Below, one piece after another: positions 4,439 through 6,505 of a stretch of DNA of 6,505 nucleotides. The translations under genes were made by a program, and so were the position numbers. This DNA comes from an uncultured Angelakisella sp. Lineage in GTDB: Bacteria > Bacillota > Clostridia > Oscillospirales > Ruminococcaceae. The stretch is from NCBI GenBank assembly GCA_904420255.1, contig CAJFUT010000287.1, positions 1 through 6,505 of the forward strand, read 5' to 3'. The notes beneath the pieces were generated by a model that made no database searches, had not been told where the DNA came from, and saw only the letters and a program-made list of their open reading frames with translations. Each line of letters starts with the position of its first letter. Position 1 is the first letter of the stretch.

Positions 4439-6265
4439 ATGAAACGGCAAGACCTGAGGAACATCGCCATTATCGCCCACGTGGACCACGGCAAGACCAC
4501 CCTGGTGGACGAGATGCTCAAGCAGGGGGGCACCTTCCGGGAAAACCAGGCGGTCCAGGAGCGGGTGATGGATTCCAACGACCTGGAGCGGGAGCGGGGC
4601 ATCACCATCCTGGCCAAGAATACCTCCACCACCTATAAGGGCATCAAAATCAACATTGTGGACACCCCCGGCCACGCCGATTTCGGCGGCGAGGTGGAGC
4701 GGGTCCTCAAGATGGTGGACGGGGTGCTGCTGCTGGTGGACGCCGCCGAGGGCCCCATGCCCCAGACCCGCTTCGTGCTGGAGAAGGCCCTGGCCCTGGG
4801 GCTGCGGGTCATCATCATCATCAACAAGATCGACAAGCCCGACGCCCGGATCAAGGAAGTGGTGGACGAGGTGCTGGAGCTCTTCATGGACCTGGGGGCC
4901 ACCGACGAGCAGCTGGACAGCCCCACCGTCTTCTGCTCCGGCCGGCAGGGCACCGCCTCCTATTCCCCCGAGGTCCCCGGCGCCGACCTGGTGCCCCTCT
5001 TTGACACCATTGTAAACTATGTGCCCGCCCCCGAGGGGGATGAAACCCTCCCCCTCTCGGTGCTGGTTTCCAGCGTGGAGTACAGCTCCTTTGTGGGGCG
5101 GATCGCCGTGGGCCGGGTGGAGACCGGCTCCATCCGGGTGGGCCAGGAGGTGGCGGTCTGCGATTACCACGACCCCGCCGTCTCCGGCAAGGGGAAGATC
5201 ACCGCCCTCTACCAATACGACGGCCTCAAGAAAACCCCGGTCCAGGAGGCCACCGTGGGGGACATCGTGGCCTTCTCCGGCATCGAGAACATCACCATCG
5301 GCAACACCGTCTGCGACCCGGCCCGGGTGGAGGCCATCCCCTTTGTGAAGATCAGCGAGCCCACCATGGAGATGACCTTCTCGGTGAACGACAGCCCCTT
5401 CTGCGGCCGGGAGGGGAAATGGGTCACCTCCCGCCAGATCCGGGACCGGCTCTACCGGGAACTTCTCAAGGACGTTTCCCTCCATGTGGAGGACACCGAC
5501 AGCGCCGACAGCTTCCGGGTGCTGGGCCGGGGGGAGATGCACCTCTCCATCCTCATCGAGACCATGCGCCGGGAGGGGTACGAGTTCCAGGTGGGAGCCC
5601 CCAAGGTGCTGTATAAGGAAATTGGCGGCAAGCGCTGCGAGCCCATTGAGGAGCTGGTGGTGGATGTGCCGGAGGAATACATGGGCAGCGTCATGGAGAA
5701 GATGGGCTCCCGGAAGGGGGAGCTCCAGGCCATGCAGCCCAAGGGCAGCCGGATGGAGCTGCGGTTCCTGGTGCCGGCCCGGGGGCTTTTCGGCTACCGC
5801 AGCGAGTTTTTGACCGACACCCGGGGCGAGGGGATCATGTCCTCGGTGTTCCACGACTATGAGGAATACAAGGGGGACATCAGCGGCCGCCAGAGCGGCT
5901 CCCTCATCGCCTTTGAAACGGGGGAGGCGGTGGCCTACGGCATCTATAACGCCCAGGAGCGGGGGATGATGTTCATCGACCCGGGCGAGAAGGTCTACGC
6001 CGGCATGGTGGTGGGCTCCAATCCCAAGGGGGACGACATGACGGTGAACGTGTGCAAGAAAAAGCACATGACCAACACCCGGGCCTCCGGCTCCGACGAC
6101 GCCCTGCGCCTCATCCCCCCCAGGCACATGAGCCTGGAGGAGTGCCTGGAGTTCCTGGCCCCGGACGAGCTGCTGGAGGTCACCCCCAAGAGCATCCGCA
6201 TCCGCAAGAAGATCCTGGACCACGCCGAGCGGATGAAGGCTGCCGCCAAGAAGAAAAACTCCTGA
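4439..6265 (+). CDS. typA: Translational GTPase TypA/BipA
   Basis: A complete 608-residue ribosome-associated GTPase of the EF-G/LepA superfamily, involved in 50S subunit assembly and in growth at low temperature or under stress. All G motifs are visible: G1 'AHVDHGKT' (13-20), switch I with 'ERERGITI' (50-57), G3 'DTPGH' (75-79), G4 'NKID' (129-132) and G5-like 'SGRQG' (167-171). Domain II follows (about 200-300), then the EF-G III-like and V-like domains and the TypA-specific C-terminus, including '[16 protein letters not shown]' and the closing '[19 protein letters not shown]' with a Lys-rich tail. G5 usually reads SA-x-x-G; the SG variant is mild. The ATG at 4439 has AAGGAGG (4424-4430) 8 bases upstream. 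An in-frame ATG at 4388 would add 17 unsupported residues upstream of the ribosome binding site. It forms a single-gene unit with its own promoter and terminator, divergent from bioY. Confidence 0.97.
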   Translation: MKRQDLRNIAIIAHVDHGKTTLVDEMLKQGGTFRENQAVQERVMDSNDLERERGITILAKNTSTTYKGIKINIVDTPGHADFGGEVERVLKMVDGVLLLVDAAEGPMPQTRFVLEKALALGLRVIIIINKIDKPDARIKEVVDEVLELFMDLGATDEQLDSPTVFCSGRQGTASYSPEVPGADLVPLFDTIVNYVPAPEGDETLPLSVLVSSVEYSSFVGRIAVGRVETGSIRVGQEVAVCDYHDPAVSGKGKITALYQYDGLKKTPVQEATVGDIVAFSGIENITIGNTVCDPARVEAIPFVKISEPTMEMTFSVNDSPFCGREGKWVTSRQIRDRLYRELLKDVSLHVEDTDSADSFRVLGRGEMHLSILIETMRREGYEFQVGAPKVLYKEIGGKRCEPIEELVVDVPEEYMGSVMEKMGSRKGELQAMQPKGSRMELRFLVPARGLFGYRSEFLTDTRGEGIMSSVFHDYEEYKGDISGRQSGSLIAFETGEAVAYGIYNAQERGMMFIDPGEKVYAGMVVGSNPKGDDMTVNVCKKKHMTNTRASGSDDALRLIPPRHMSLEECLEFLAPDELLEVTPKSIRIRKKILDHAERMKAAAKKKNS

Positions 6266-6288
6266 ATCCGCTGCGCGGAGCTTTCTCC

Positions 6289-6327
6289 AGAGGTCCCAAG
6301 GGGTTCCCCCTTGGGGCCTCTTTTTTT
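6289..6327 (+). terminator. Intrinsic terminator of typA
   Basis: AGAGGTCCCAAGGG (6289-6302) pairs with CCCTTGGGGCCTCT (6308-6321) through one T-G wobble, forming a 14-15 bp stem with a very short loop. It is followed by an uninterrupted T-run (6321-6327). A smaller hairpin (TCCGC-TGC-GCGGA, about 6267-6279) precedes it just after the typA stop. Confidence 0.93.
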
Positions 6328-6382
6328 GCTGCGCAGCGCCTTTTTTGCGTCCGTGAGAGAAGCGCCTTCATGGCGGAAGGTT

Positions 6383-6455
6383 GTGCGCCGCTCCCTGAGC
6401 ATATCACTTGGGATTCAAAAGGCGATTTTTTATCAGCCCAAGTTGAGCGGCGCAC
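6383..6455. repeat. Nested inverted repeat downstream of typA
   Basis: GTGCGCCGCTC (6383-6393) pairs perfectly with GAGCGGCGCAC (6445-6455). Inside it, ACTTGGG (6406-6412) pairs with CCCAAGT (6437-6443), leaving an AT-rich 24-base centre and a strongly asymmetric internal loop (12 bases against 1). No T-run follows on the plus strand. No gene can be supported in 6328-6505. The element may be a folded RNA or a small repeat whose context lies past the window end. Confidence 0.5.
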
Positions 6456-6505
6456 CTGCTTTCGCTCCCCGAAACGCTACTAACGTCGTTGCCAGCGGGG
6501 GCCAC

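Noticed and set aside
4355..6223. A 622-codon open frame on the minus strand across typA
   Set aside because: It is an exact antisense shadow of the typA gene caused by high GC content; its product is His/Gly/Leu-rich with no recognisable domain and no ribosome binding site.
6328..6505. tRNA, CRISPR repeat or start of a further gene at the right edge
   Set aside because: No T-loop motif, no direct repeats with spacers and no credible start with a ribosome binding site are visible; only the inverted repeat stands out.

Overview
The window is GC-rich, compact bacterial chromosome with strong Shine-Dalgarno sites (AAGGAGG type) and codons that mostly end in G or C. The gene set (a DUF1292 protein, a SpoIIQ-like LytM protein, BioY with a BirA-type operator, TypA) and the AT-rich promoters embedded in GC-rich DNA suggest a high-GC, probably spore-forming member of the Clostridia, such as the Oscillospiraceae (Flavonifractor-like). 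That placement is inference from gene content and style, not from a database match.

Layout, left to right. A promoter and a small acidic DUF1292 gene (93-419) are followed by a gene-free stretch of 336 bases. That stretch holds a probable 6S RNA (about 445-620) and a strong intrinsic terminator (626-663). Next come two adjacent half-size TauE/SafE membrane proteins (756-1112 and 1154-1567), which together make one transporter equivalent. A single-pass membrane protein with an extracytoplasmic M23/LytM domain follows (1755-2528); it is SpoIIQ-like.

The 320 bases from 2529 to 2848 contain no credible gene. They hold a probable terminator, an extended -10 promoter and a 192-nt element (2641-2832). 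The ends of this element form a 24-position helix, and several nested hairpins lie inside. It stops two bases before the ribosome binding site of a CBM9-like gene (2849-3409). That gene is followed by a 47-residue membrane protein (3451-3594) and a strong terminator. This block (structured leader, CBM9-like protein, small membrane protein) is the least explained part of the window and the best candidate for something undescribed.

On the minus strand lies bioY (3666-4199), the substrate-binding subunit of the ECF biotin transporter. Its promoter overlaps a clear BirA operator, so repression by biotin is expected. Diverging from it on the plus strand is typA/bipA (4439-6265), a complete translational GTPase with its own extended -10 promoter, a leader hairpin and a strong terminator. 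The last roughly 180 bases contain no gene that I can support but do contain a nested inverted repeat (6383-6455).

Most of the genes are ordinary housekeeping, transport or sporulation functions in separate transcription units. I see no insertion sequence, transposase, integrase, CRISPR array, tRNA or obvious defence system.
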